From: CAZMCC01 sp964564695
Lineage (GTDB): Bacteria > Planctomycetota > Phycisphaerae > Phycisphaerales > UBA1924
Assembly: GCA_964564695.1 (NCBI GenBank)
Contig: CAZMCC010000002.1
Location: 1-64,000 of the forward strand
Length of the DNA: 64,000 nt
Direction of reading: 5' to 3'
Each line of letters opens with the position of its first letter. Within the stretch, counting starts at the first letter, position 1. Of the stretch, positions 49,705-61,486 are shown one piece after another. A program made the translations under genes and the position numbers. A model generated the notes under the pieces. The model saw nothing but the letters and a program-made list of their open reading frames with translations, was not told where the DNA came from and did not search any database.

Positions 49705-49792
49705 GAGCCCAGAGCGGCAGCGACGGGCCACGGCGACGTCGTTATCGCGACGGAGGTCGCCGTGGCCAGTCGCTGCCGCTCCTGGCTCTTAT
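49701..49792. repeat. very long intergenic hairpin with stop codon in its arm
   Basis: Left arm 49701-49737, 18-base loop, right arm 49756-49792. Three perfect paired blocks: ATAAGAGCC, AGCGGCAGCGAC and GCCACGGCGAC, giving 32 matched pairs with a 3-base and a 2-base mismatch between them. The left arm includes the TAA of the methyltransferase gene. Could act as a bidirectional stem or protein site. No T-run follows. Confidence 0.85.
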
Positions 49793-49874
49793 CACCCCAC
49801 CCCAAGTCGCTTCCCGGACCAGCCGATAGCGGAGGCGGGGAGCCAGCCGCGACGGGCCCCGGAGGAGACGCCGC

Positions 49875-50657
49875 ATGGACAAAGCCAGTGTTATTGGCGT
49901 CATCATCGGGGTGGTGTGCTGCCTCATCGTCGGCTACAAGGCCAGCCACGGCGACTGGATCGTCTTCTGGTCCGAGAAGGGCGCGTGGATGGTGTTCGGC
50001 GGCACCACCTCGGTCGTCTTCATGGCCATGCCCATGGCCCGCATCAAGTGCATCCCCGGCTACATCAAGAGCTTCCTGTTCACCAAGGGCAAGAGCCCCA
50101 TCGAAGTCGTCAAGATCATGGGCGAGCTCGGCGAGAAGTCGCGCCGCGAGGGCATCCTCTCCCTCGAGGCCGACATCGAGAAGATCAACGACCCCTTCCT
50201 CTCCGCCGGCCTCAAGATGGCCATCGACGGCTCCGCCCCCGAGACCATCGAGCAGACCCTCCGCCTCGAGGTCCTCGCCATGCAGGACCGGCACAAGGCC
50301 GGCAAGAAGTTCTTCGACCTCATCAAGCTCTATGCGCCCGGCTACGGGCTCGTGGCCACGCTCATCGGCCAGATCGGTATGTTCTCCGGTCTCGGCGATG
50401 CGTCGATCTCATACCTGGGCCACATGCTCGCGGTCGCCGTCGTTGCGACCATGTACGGCACCATCCTCGCGAACGCCGTCGCCGGCCCCATGGGCGACAA
50501 GCTCGCGCTCCGCTCGGGCGAAGAGATCCTCGGACGCGAGATGATGCTCCAGGGCATCCTCTCGATCCAGTCGGGCGACAACCCGCGCGTCACCATGGAC
50601 AAGATGCTCGCCTTCATCCCGCCCCCGGCCCGCAGGCCCTTCCGCGAAGCCGCGTGA
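49875..50657 (+). CDS. motA: flagellar motor stator protein MotA
   Basis: A 260-residue inner-membrane protein with four helices (about 4-24, SVIGVIIGVVCCLIVGYKAS; 32-52; 160-180, LYAPGYGLVATLIGQIGMFS; 190-212). The conserved MotA blocks are present: GGTTSVVFMAMPM, the loop with KIMGELGEKSRREGILSLE, and the PGYGLVATLIG turn. It forms the proton or sodium channel of the motor with MotB, whose gene follows after 46 bases. An upstream hairpin at 49701 separates it from the methyltransferase. Confidence 0.93.
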   Translation: MDKASVIGVIIGVVCCLIVGYKASHGDWIVFWSEKGAWMVFGGTTSVVFMAMPMARIKCIPGYIKSFLFTKGKSPIEVVKIMGELGEKSRREGILSLEADIEKINDPFLSAGLKMAIDGSAPETIEQTLRLEVLAMQDRHKAGKKFFDLIKLYAPGYGLVATLIGQIGMFSGLGDASISYLGHMLAVAVVATMYGTILANAVAGPMGDKLALRSGEEILGREMMLQGILSIQSGDNPRVTMDKMLAFIPPPARRPFREAA

Positions 50658-50667
50658 TCCCCGCCTT

Positions 50668-50700
50668 CCCCTGATCCCTGGCCCCTGACCCCTGGTCCCT
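50668..50700 (+). repeat. CCTGGCCCCTGA tandem repeat, copy C
   Basis: CCCCTGATCCCTGGCCCCTG then ACCCCTGGTCCCT, ending 3 bases before the ATG of motB. Same family as 15317 and 21838. Confidence 0.7.
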
Positions 50701-50703
50701 CCC

Positions 50704-51555
50704 ATGGCCGACCACGAGAACGAACATCACGAAGGCGGCGGCGGCCACGCCGAGGGTGAGCACCCCAAAGGTGGGCACGGCGGTGGCGGCCATGGCGGCG
50801 GCGGGCACGGCGGCGAAGAGCACGAGGGCGGCGCACCCGAGTGGCTCATCTCCTTCGCCGACAACGTCATGCTCCAGATGGGCTTCTTCGTCATCCTCCT
50901 CGCCCTCAACATGGGCGAGAAGGCCACCGGCCCGCAGAGCGGTGGCGACGGCGAGGGCCAGGCCAGCCCCGCCATGATGGACTTCGCCATCGCCGTCCGC
51001 GAGGCCTTCAACAACCCCGTCGACCTCAACTCGTCGAACCCCGCCGACCAGGTGCTCATCCGGCGCATCAAGCAGAAGGAGGCCTACGGCGACCCGACGG
51101 AAAACGGGCCACCGGGTAAGAAGCAGGACCAGAGCTCACTGCGCCCCAGCGACTACGTCAACACCGTCGGCCTGGTCGAATTCGATCGCAAGGAGACCGC
51201 CATCCCCTTCGAGGGCGCCGAGACCATCTTCGAGGTCGCCAAGCGCATCAGCGGCCATAGGTTCGTCATCGAGGTCCGGGGCTATGTCAGCGCCGCCGAG
51301 TCCGCCGAGAGCAAGGACGACCGCGGGATGACCCTCAGCTTCGAGCGGGCCATGGCCGTGGCCAAGCAGCTGGAGGCCGACGGGGTCAACTGGCGGCAGT
51401 TGCGGGTGATCGCCGGCGGGGACACCCAGCGGATGACCGGGCGGGCCAGCGGCACGAACCAGCACCGCACGAACCAGCGGGTGGAGATCATCCAGACCGA
51501 GGAAACCATGCCGGACGACCCGTATTCCCACGAAACCCAGGACGAGGGGGAGTGA
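50704..51555 (+). CDS. motB: flagellar motor protein MotB with His/Gly-rich N-terminus
   Basis: A 283-residue protein. Residues 1-43 are unusually rich in His (nine), Gly and Glu, with a GGHGG period of five. Then comes APEWLISFADNVM with the ion-carrying Asp53 and a single membrane helix (about 55-70, LQMGFFVILLALNMGE). The C-terminal OmpA-like peptidoglycan-binding domain is visible in FVIEVRGYVSAAESA, LSFERAMAVAKQLEADGV, LRVIAGGDTQ and NQRVEIIQTEE. The usual MotB plug region lies between. The helix sequence differs from the ADMVTLLLAFF consensus (ADNVMLQMGFF). Confidence 0.93.
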   Translation: MADHENEHHEGGGGHAEGEHPKGGHGGGGHGGGGHGGEEHEGGAPEWLISFADNVMLQMGFFVILLALNMGEKATGPQSGGDGEGQASPAMMDFAIAVREAFNNPVDLNSSNPADQVLIRRIKQKEAYGDPTENGPPGKKQDQSSLRPSDYVNTVGLVEFDRKETAIPFEGAETIFEVAKRISGHRFVIEVRGYVSAAESAESKDDRGMTLSFERAMAVAKQLEADGVNWRQLRVIAGGDTQRMTGRASGTNQHRTNQRVEIIQTEETMPDDPYSHETQDEGE

Positions 51556-51711
51556 GACAGTCGGGGATCGACGGCCTTGCCAAGCCTGCCGGGGGGTACT
51601 CCGATCCCCCCGCAGCCCGGTTTGCGGGGTCCGGGATCTGGAGTATGCTGGGGGGTAGCCCGCATTCGCCGGGCTTGGGAATTGAGCGGGGAACGGGATC
51701 GGAGCTATGCC

Positions 51712-52593
51712 ATGCCAGGACGCATGCGCCACGGGCGTACGGGGAAGTGTAATTATCTGCGCGCGTTCACCCTCATCGAACTGCTCGTGGTCATCGCCGT
51801 TATCGCTCTGCTGGTCGGCATCCTGATGCCCGCGCTGGGCAAGGCCCGCGAGACGGGGTGGACAACGGTGTGCGGCTCGAACATGCGCCAGGTCGCGATG
51901 GCGGCGTTCAACTACGCCCACGACAACGAGGAGCAGATCTGGCCCAGCGACACCTGGGCACGCCAGGTTGTTGCTGGGGTGACTACGCCCGGCCTGCTTT
52001 ACCAGTACATGGACGGATCCGGCAAGGTCACCTCGTGTCCGAAGAACAAGCGCCGCGGCAAGAACCTTCGGGACTCTCGCACCGCCATTGACGGCGGACC
52101 GATGGACATTTTCACGAGTAAGTTGGTCCTCGACTTCGACTACACGATGCTCGACGAGGTCGAGGGCTACCGCCTTGGCACCGAGGTCGAGATGTGGTGG
52201 ATCACCAACCCCGCGGCCTCGGCCGGGCGCATCATCGCGGGTCCCGACCCCAGCATCGACCTCACCCGGGCCCGCAACATGTGGCTCTTCGTCGAGGAGA
52301 GCACGTACTGGTACAACGAAGAGTTCCGCGATGGCTGGTGGGGCAATGACGACCAGGTCACCACGCGCCACCCGTACGGGGCCGGCAAAAAAGGCGGCGG
52401 GCACGTCGCGTACGTGGACGGCTCCGCCGAGATCCTCGTCCTGCCGCAGGGCCGGGCCGAGGAGCTCATGGAGACCAACGCCGACTTCGAGGCCAACGAC
52501 GTCTACGCCCATCTGCCCGGCAAGTCCAACTTTTACAAGATCAGCGACGACTCGGCCGCGTATCCGTACGGCTGGATCAACAAGCCGCGGTGA
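51712..52593 (+). CDS. type II/IV prepilin-like protein
   Basis: About 293 residues from ATG 51712. After a 16-residue leader (MPGRMRHGRTGKCNYL) comes the class III prepilin signal RAFTLIELLVVIAVIALLVG with the Glu at +5, so it is cleaved by prepilin peptidase. The globular part has a conserved CGSNMRQVAMAAFNYAHDNE segment and an end HVAYVDGSAEILVLPQG that stands for the DGH/DG motif of planctomycete pseudopilins. Two other Cys are in SCPKNK. The exact role (fibre or secretion machinery) is open. Confidence 0.88.
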   Translation: MPGRMRHGRTGKCNYLRAFTLIELLVVIAVIALLVGILMPALGKARETGWTTVCGSNMRQVAMAAFNYAHDNEEQIWPSDTWARQVVAGVTTPGLLYQYMDGSGKVTSCPKNKRRGKNLRDSRTAIDGGPMDIFTSKLVLDFDYTMLDEVEGYRLGTEVEMWWITNPAASAGRIIAGPDPSIDLTRARNMWLFVEESTYWYNEEFRDGWWGNDDQVTTRHPYGAGKKGGGHVAYVDGSAEILVLPQGRAEELMETNADFEANDVYAHLPGKSNFYKISDDSAAYPYGWINKPR

Positions 52594-52766
52594 TTGTGCC
52601 GGTGTTGTGAGGGTTTTGCGGGGGCGATTTTCGACTCGAAACGAGGGCCTGACGGCCCCCGCGCGCCTATGATTCCGGGCATGCGGCCGGATGCGTCTTT
52701 GCGGCGGATTTTCCGCGAAAAACGCCGCCTTTGGGGCCTGTCCGGCGCGTGCGTCGAGGTGCCCCT

Positions 52767-55568
<2,802 letters not shown>

Positions 55569-55623
55569 GCGCCGGGGCAGTCGGCGGCCGATAATGATGG
55601 GAACCTGTTTGGGAGGTCCCGTC

Positions 55624-56508
55624 ATGCGTCGCGCATTCACGCTCATCGAGCTGCTCGTCGTCATCGCCGTCATTGCCCTGCTGGTGGGCATCCTGCTCCC
55701 CGCGATCGCTAGCGCCCGCAAGACCGCCCGGGCCACGGTGTGCATGTCGCAGCTGCGCGGCATCGGGCAGGGCCTGGTGCTGTACAACGGCGACAACGCC
55801 GAGGCCGTGATCCCCTCCTACAACATGACCACCACCGGCGGCGGCGCCGACGACCCGCTCGACGGCTGGGGGCCGATCCTCGACCGCGACGGGTACATGA
55901 CCGCCACCCAGCAGGCGGGCGGCAACCCCTTCTACTGCCCCGACACGGTCGACGTCGCCGGCGTCGCGTCCGGCCAGACGGGCACGGACCCCAACAACCC
56001 CAAGGGCTGGCTGGATTGGCCGTTCATCCGCAGCGGGTCGGCCAACATCCCCACGACCATCGAGCTCCGCGGCTTCGACAAGATCATCCGGGTGGCGTAC
56101 TGGATCAACGCCGACAACCCGATCGGCGGGGTGGTGACCATCGTTCCCGACCTGTTCTACACGTTGAGCGTGGGGTATGGGCCGGACGGGAACAAGGCGG
56201 TCATGCAGCAGATGCAGCTCCGGGCGTTCAGCCGGCCGCAGAACCTGGTGTCGATCGCGGACGGGCTGTACGCCGGTCGCCAGCGGGACAACCAGGTGGG
56301 GATGACCAACTCGCGCATCGGTTACCGGCATCCCGGCAAGTTCGGCGCGGCCAACGTCGTCTTTGCCGACGGGCATGTGGAGCCCCTGGGGGGCAAGGAA
56401 TTCCCGCGGGCCCTGGGGGGCGCCAACCCCCCGGAGGAGATCCGCAGGGAGAACGGGAAGCTCAAGCCGACCGTCTACGCCGACCCCGAGCGGACGCTCG
56501 ACCTGTGA
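55624..56508 (+). CDS. planctomycete prepilin-like protein (H2 domain type)
   Basis: About 294 residues from ATG 55624. Its leader is only MR before the signal RAFTLIELLVVIAVIALLVG, the shortest in the window. The body has TVCMSQLRGIGQGLVLYNGD and the C-terminal hallmark RHPGKFGAANVVFADGHVEP, typical of the DUF1559-like/H-X9-DG secretion proteins of Planctomycetes. A paralog of the gene at 51712, with gyrB between them. Probably exported or assembled by a type II-like system. Confidence 0.9.
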   Translation: MRRAFTLIELLVVIAVIALLVGILLPAIASARKTARATVCMSQLRGIGQGLVLYNGDNAEAVIPSYNMTTTGGGADDPLDGWGPILDRDGYMTATQQAGGNPFYCPDTVDVAGVASGQTGTDPNNPKGWLDWPFIRSGSANIPTTIELRGFDKIIRVAYWINADNPIGGVVTIVPDLFYTLSVGYGPDGNKAVMQQMQLRAFSRPQNLVSIADGLYAGRQRDNQVGMTNSRIGYRHPGKFGAANVVFADGHVEPLGGKEFPRALGGANPPEEIRRENGKLKPTVYADPERTLDL

Positions 56509-56585
56509 TCGGATCCTGCGCGTGCGCCCGGCCGCCCCCGGCGGACGCTCGCGGCCGAGGGCCGGCGTGCCGATAACCTTGCCCT

Positions 56586-57914
56586 ATGGGCCTGCTTGAA
56601 CGCATCGAGAAGTCGTCGGGTGGGGGTGCGGTTGTCGGGGTGATCGGCCTCGGCTATGTCGGTCTGCCGCTCGCGCGGGCGTTTCACGACGCCGGTGGGG
56701 GGGGGATGAGCGTGCTGGGCTTCGACATCGACCCGGCCAAGATCTCGGCCCTGGCCGAGGGGCGGTCGTACATCCACCACTTCGGCCCCGACTTCGTCGC
56801 GGGCATGGCCCGCTCGGGGAGGTTCAAGGCCACCAGCGACTTTGCGCGCCTGCGCGAGGCGGACGCGATCCTGGTGTGCGTGCCGACGCCGCTGGGGCGC
56901 CACCTCGAGCCGGACCTGTCCTACGTGGAGCGCACGAGCGACGACATCGCCAAGGCCCTGCGCCCGGGTCAGCTGGTCGTGCTCGAGTCGACGACCTATC
57001 CGCGCACGACGCGGGAGGTCATGCTGCCGCGGCTGGAGAGGACCGGGCTCAAGTGCGGCTCGGACGCGGGGTTCTACCTCGCGTTCAGCCCCGAGCGCGA
57101 GGACCCCGGTCGCACCGACCACACGACCACGACCATCCCCAAGCTCGTGGGCGGCATCGACGCCCCGAGCACGAAGGTCGCGGCGGCGCTCTACCGCAGA
57201 TGCGTCAAGAAGGTCATCGAGGTCTCGACGGCCGAGGTCGCCGAGGCGGCGAAGCTACTGGAGAACATCTACCGCGCGGTGAACATCGCGATGGTGAACG
57301 AGATGAAGGTGGTGCTGACGGAGATGGGGATCGACATCTGGGAAGTGATCGCGGCGGCGAGCACCAAGCCCTTCGGGTTCCAGCCGTTCTACCCCGGCCC
57401 GGGCCTGGGCGGGCACTGCATCCCCATCGACCCGTTCTACCTGACGTGGAAGGCCCGCGAATACGGCCAGCCCACCCGGTTCATCGAGCTCGCGGGGGAG
57501 ATCAACCACTCGATGCCGAAGTACGTCGTCGGGCGGCTCGCGGCGGCGCTGAACGACCGCGGGCGCGCGGTGAAGGGCTCGCGCGTGCTCGTGCTGGGCT
57601 TGAGCTACAAGCCCGACATCGACGACGTGCGCGAGAGCCCGAGCCTGGAGCTCATCGAGCTGCTGCGCGACCAGGGGGCCCACGTGGATTACAACGACCC
57701 GCACGTGCCGGCGACGCACCAGATGCGCAAGTACGACCTCAAGATGACGAGCGTCCCGCTGACGCCCGAATCGCTCGCGGGGTACGACGCGGTGCTCATC
57801 AGCACGAACCACAAGGCGTACGACTGGGCGTTTATCGCCCGGCACGCGAAGCTGGTGGTGGACACGCGGAACGCGATGAACGGCGTCGACTCGGCCAACG
57901 TGGTGAAGTCGTAG
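56586..57914 (+). CDS. UDP-N-acetyl sugar 6-dehydrogenase (WbpA/WecC-like)
   Basis: A 442-residue NAD-dependent enzyme. N-domain VVGVIGLGYVGLPLARAFHD (NAD fold), central AKLLENIYRAVNIAMVNEMK, and the catalytic Cys in PGPGLGGHCIPIDPFYL, then the C-terminal domain GSRVLVLGLSYKPDIDDVRE. Such enzymes oxidise a UDP-HexNAc to the uronic acid for surface polysaccharides. UDP-GlcNAc or UDP-ManNAc cannot be told apart here. It opens the second sugar region. Confidence 0.93.
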   Translation: MGLLERIEKSSGGGAVVGVIGLGYVGLPLARAFHDAGGGGMSVLGFDIDPAKISALAEGRSYIHHFGPDFVAGMARSGRFKATSDFARLREADAILVCVPTPLGRHLEPDLSYVERTSDDIAKALRPGQLVVLESTTYPRTTREVMLPRLERTGLKCGSDAGFYLAFSPEREDPGRTDHTTTTIPKLVGGIDAPSTKVAAALYRRCVKKVIEVSTAEVAEAAKLLENIYRAVNIAMVNEMKVVLTEMGIDIWEVIAAASTKPFGFQPFYPGPGLGGHCIPIDPFYLTWKAREYGQPTRFIELAGEINHSMPKYVVGRLAAALNDRGRAVKGSRVLVLGLSYKPDIDDVRESPSLELIELLRDQGAHVDYNDPHVPATHQMRKYDLKMTSVPLTPESLAGYDAVLISTNHKAYDWAFIARHAKLVVDTRNAMNGVDSANVVKS

Positions 57915-57920
57915 CGGGAC

Positions 57921-58682
57921 TCAGGCCCGCTTGAACGCGCCGTTGAGATAGAACCCGCTCAGCACGAACGACGCGAACTCGCGGTTCCACTTCACCAGGA
58001 GCTTCTTCCACAGCGACGCCTTCATGCCTTTGTTCATCGGCCACTCCCACACCGGCAGGAGTTCCGTGGCGACCGGCGCCCAGCCGGTGGCCTTGGTCAT
58101 GTCAAGAAACTGCCGGTAGTCAAAGAGCGCGATGTGCCCCAGGGCGCGCCGCTGGTTTTCATATTGGTTGTTGCGAAAGGTGCTCCACGAGGCGATCAAT
58201 GGCTGGCGAACAACCAGATAGCCGCCGGCGGCACGGCATTGCCTCAGCATGTCCCACGGGTTCTCGAGATGTTCGAGCACGTCGATGAGCATGACGATGT
58301 CGAACGGGCCCTCGCGGTCGGTGAACAGGCGTTCACGGAGGTCCAGATCCGGGAACCGGGCGCGGGCCGAGGCGACACCGTCGGGGGCGACTTCGAAACC
58401 CGTTGGAATGAGGTTGCACTGGGGGCGGGCCGCTCGAATGAGCGAGAGAGCCTCCATGAAGACCCAGGCGTTCCCCGTCCCGATGTCCGCGATGCGGATG
58501 TGCTCTTTCCCAACCGCGTCCACCGCGGCGAGCAGTCCCGGCAGGATGTCGACGTGCTTGGTCGGCTTGGTGTTAAGCCAATCGGCGTGTTCCGTGCTCC
58601 AATACCCGCCGTCGGAGTAGCTATCGGTCGCCGAAACGGCCTGCGTCGGGCCGCGCCGTGGTTGCTCACTCTCCTGTGTCAC
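57921..58682 (-). CDS. SAM-dependent methyltransferase
   Basis: A 253-residue protein with motif I IRIADIGTGNAWVFMEALSL, PTGFEVAPDGVASARARFPD, FDIVMLIDVLEHLENPWDM and a hydrophobic tail (FVLSGFYLNG). GTG 58682 overlaps the TGA of the preceding frameshifted gene as GTGA. It probably methylates a sugar or lipid of the envelope, given its neighbours. Confidence 0.82.
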   Translation of the reverse strand: MTQESEQPRRGPTQAVSATDSYSDGGYWSTEHADWLNTKPTKHVDILPGLLAAVDAVGKEHIRIADIGTGNAWVFMEALSLIRAARPQCNLIPTGFEVAPDGVASARARFPDLDLRERLFTDREGPFDIVMLIDVLEHLENPWDMLRQCRAAGGYLVVRQPLIASWSTFRNNQYENQRRALGHIALFDYRQFLDMTKATGWAPVATELLPVWEWPMNKGMKASLWKKLLVKWNREFASFVLSGFYLNGAFKRA

Positions 58683-59418
58683 CAGTGTTCCCCCACCGAG
58701 CCCTCGATAACCAAGCCGCCGCCCTCGACGCGGTCACGTCGTTCGACCGCGGCAATCCCGGGAATCGCGCTCTCGCTGTACCCCATGCGCCGCACGTCGG
58801 CAAAGCCGGCTTCCACAAAGCGGGCCGACAGCGAGCGCTCATCGTACAGCCACTTGTGCGAATGCGGGTCGTTCAGGGTGCGGTACATCCGGTTGAGCAG
58901 TCCACCGCCGGGCGGGCCCCTGGCCGGCGCAGCTGGAGCATCGCGAGCAGCCAGTCGGCCGTCAGGCCCGTGTCGGCCCCCTGCCATTCACCGGTCTGCG
59001 GACCGGCTCCCGGCTCCCTGTTTGTCTGCGGCTCGGGGTTGTAGCACAGCCTGACCTGAAACTCGAGGTCGGGCACGACCATCCGGCAGATCCCGCCGGG
59101 GCGGAGCACACGCACGCACTCCCGCAGGAGCTGTCGAGCCTCATTGAGGTGCAGGTGCTCCAGCGTGTGGCTTGCGTACACCGCGCGGAAGGCTCCGTCG
59201 GCCCAAGGCAGTGGCTTGCGCAGGTCGTGCCGCACGACCGACGTGCTCCACTGTGTCGCCCCCTCCCGGCGAGGGATCAGCCTCAGCGCTGTCAGCACCT
59301 TGCGGGTTCGAGGTCGGCGAGCGAGCGCCGCGTGTAGCGACCCGTCGACGTTGAGCCATTCCGATGGCGTCGTGGCGCCGCAACCGAGGTGCAGGTATTC
59401 ACTCTCCGGACGCGTCAT
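58679..59418 (-). pseudogene. frameshifted SAM methyltransferase
   Basis: A close relative of the gene at 59484-60245, but split in two frames. The N-terminal part runs from GTG/ATG 59418 with HLGCGATTPSEWLNVDGS, VYASHTLEHLHLNEARQLLR and GGICRMVVPDLEFQVRLCYN, to a stop at 58873. The C-terminal part runs in another frame from about 58930 to 58679 with NRMYRTLNDPHSHKWLYDER and GFADVRRMGYSESAIPG. Both halves match the intact paralog in order. The frame changes within 58905-58930 near a GGGGCCCGCCC run. It may be a true pseudogene, a sequencing error or an unusual recoding site. Confidence 0.85.
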
Positions 59419-59483
59419 CGCACAACCTCCCCGAAGGCGTAATTCAACAAGCGGGCAACTACAAAAATACCATAGATGCGACT

Positions 59484-60245
59484 CTACGCCATTCTTATGC
59501 CTTCGACCGCTAACCCGCCGTTCAGCACGCGGTCGGGCAGCTCAACCGCTTCAATGTCGTGAATTCGGCTCTCGCGGCAGCCGCAGCGTGACACGTCCGC
59601 GAACCCGGCCTCGAAGAACCGCGCGCACAGCGACTTCTCGTCGTACATCCACTTGTGGGCGCGGAAGTCGTTGAGCGTCCGGTAAAGCCGGTAGACCGGG
59701 TTGCTGCCGCCGGGCGGGCTCGGGCGACGCATCCCCATCATCCGCAGGAGCCGGTCGGCCGCGAGCGACGTGTCGCACCCGGACCAGTCGCCGCCCTCTT
59801 CGCCGGCGCCCGCCCCCCCCGAGGTCGATCCCGCCGCGGCGTCGGGGCCATAGCACAGGCGGACCTGGTATTCGAGGTCGGGCACCACCATGCGGCACAC
59901 GCCGCCGGGCTTGAGCACCCGGAAGCATTCCTTGAGCACGCGCCGGGCCTCGTTGAGGTGCACGTGCTCCAGGGTGTGGCTGGCGTACACGGCCTCGAAG
60001 GTGCCGTCCTTCCACGGGAAGGTCTTGCGCAGGTCATGGATCGTGATCGAGGCGTTCCAGCTCACGCCCGGGCGGGGCGGGGGGCCGATGCCGACCTTCG
60101 AGAGGGCCTTCTGGATGCGGGGATGCTTCGCGACAATCGCCCCCCACGAGCCGTCGACATTCAGCCAGCCCTGCGGCGTGATCATGCCGCACCCCAAGTG
60201 CAGCTTGGTGGGCGGGTTGGTGGTGGGGGCGGGGGGACGGGCCAT
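59484..60245 (-). CDS. SAM-dependent methyltransferase
   Basis: A 253-residue protein: KLHLGCGMITPQGWLNVDGS (motif I), VYASHTLEHVHLNEARRVLK, CRMVVPDLEYQVRLCYG, and a C-terminal YRTLNDFRAHKWMYDEKSLC. Intact paralog of the frameshifted gene downstream. This DUF4062-free, PlsC-free class often sits in glycosyltransferase clusters and probably acts on a sugar. A disordered Gly/Ala-rich loop lies at about 150-165. Confidence 0.85.
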   Translation of the reverse strand: MARPPAPTTNPPTKLHLGCGMITPQGWLNVDGSWGAIVAKHPRIQKALSKVGIGPPPRPGVSWNASITIHDLRKTFPWKDGTFEAVYASHTLEHVHLNEARRVLKECFRVLKPGGVCRMVVPDLEYQVRLCYGPDAAAGSTSGGAGAGEEGGDWSGCDTSLAADRLLRMMGMRRPSPPGGSNPVYRLYRTLNDFRAHKWMYDEKSLCARFFEAGFADVSRCGCRESRIHDIEAVELPDRVLNGGLAVEGIRMA

Positions 60246-60418
60246 GGGGCGAGACTAGGTATCGGCGTGAACGAGGGGCCGGGGTGCCCGGGGTCGGTGC
60301 TTTGACCGACCCCGGAGGTGCGCGCCCCGCGCCAAAGGGTCCCTCATGAACGTCCGATACAATGCCGGACGCGCCGTGTCCAACCTCGACGAGGGACCCC
60401 GCGCGAGGGAGACGTTTC

Positions 60419-61405
60419 ATGCCAGACGCGGCGTTCAACTGGGCCGGCAAGAAGGTCATCGTCACCGGCGGCGCCGGGTTCATCGGCAAGCAGGTCGTGC
60501 GCGTGCTCAAGGAGCGGGGGGTCCGCGAGAGCGACCTCTTCGTGCCGCGGCGCAAGGACTTTGACCTCACGGGTGAGGGCGGCGTGCGCCGGCTGTACGA
60601 GACGGCGTTCGGGGGCAAGGGGAAGACCGACGTCGTCATCCACCTGGCCGCGGAAGTGGGGGGGATCGGGGCCAACCGCGCCAACCCGGGCCGCTACTTC
60701 TTCGCGAACATGGCGATGGCGCTGCACCTGATCGAACTCGGGCGCGTCGACGGGCTCGTCGATCGCGGCGGGAAGTTCGTGCAGGTCGGGACGATCTGCG
60801 CCTACCCGAAGTTCACCCCCGTGCCGTTCAATGAAGAGGAGCTCTGGAACGGGTACCCCGAAGAGACCAACGCGCCGTACGGCGTGGCGAAGAAGGCCGC
60901 GTGGCAGATGCTCGACGCGTACAAGCTCCAGTACGCCATGAAGTCGAGCTACGTGCTGCCGGTGAACCTGTACGGGCCGAATGACAATTTCGACCTCAAC
61001 TCGAGCCACGTGATCCCGGCGCTGATCCGCAAGTGCATCGAGGCCCAGCAGCGCGGCGACGACAAGATCGTGAGCTGGGGCACGGGCTCGGCGAGCCGCG
61101 AGTTCCTGTACTCCGACGACGCGGCCGACGGGATCGTGCGCGCGGCGGAGGTGATGGACGACCCCACGCCGATCAACCTGGGCGCGAGCTTCGAGATCAC
61201 GATCAAGAACCTCGTCGAGCTGATCGTGAAGCTCACGGGATTCACGGGCCGCATCGAGTGGGACCCGACGAAGCCCGACGGCCAGCCGCGCCGCTGCCTG
61301 GACACGAGCCGTGCCCAGAAGCTGCTGGGGTGGAAGGCGAAGGTCGGATTCGAGGAAGGGCTGAAGCGGACGATCCAGTGGTACCGCGAGCACCCGTCGA
61401 AATAA
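60419..61405 (+). CDS. fcl: GDP-L-fucose synthase
   Basis: A 328-residue SDR enzyme that turns GDP-4-keto-6-deoxymannose into GDP-L-fucose. Marks: NAD-binding VIVTGGAGFIGKQVVRVL, HLAAEVGGIGANRANPG, catalytic YGVAKK (Tyr/Lys), NLYGPNDNFDLNSSHVIPA, and WGTGSASREFLYSDDAADGI, all characteristic of Fcl. ATG 60419 has GGGAGACG before it. No gmd is in the window, so its substrate must come from elsewhere. A TAA stop begins the dispersed repeat at 61403. Confidence 0.95.
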   Translation: MPDAAFNWAGKKVIVTGGAGFIGKQVVRVLKERGVRESDLFVPRRKDFDLTGEGGVRRLYETAFGGKGKTDVVIHLAAEVGGIGANRANPGRYFFANMAMALHLIELGRVDGLVDRGGKFVQVGTICAYPKFTPVPFNEEELWNGYPEETNAPYGVAKKAAWQMLDAYKLQYAMKSSYVLPVNLYGPNDNFDLNSSHVIPALIRKCIEAQQRGDDKIVSWGTGSASREFLYSDDAADGIVRAAEVMDDPTPINLGASFEITIKNLVELIVKLTGFTGRIEWDPTKPDGQPRRCLDTSRAQKLLGWKAKVGFEEGLKRTIQWYREHPSK

Positions 61406-61430
61406 GGGACGCGAGCGCAAGCGAGTGGAG
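61403..61430 (+). repeat. dispersed TAAG...GCAAGCGAGTGGAG element, copy 4
   Basis: TAAGGGACGCGAGCGCAAGC then GAGTGGAG. The first three bases are the stop codon of fcl. Confidence 0.8.
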
Positions 61431-61486
61431 TAGGTTCGACGTGGGAGCACGGCAACAATGCCCCACGCCCCCACGGAGAGTCACCC

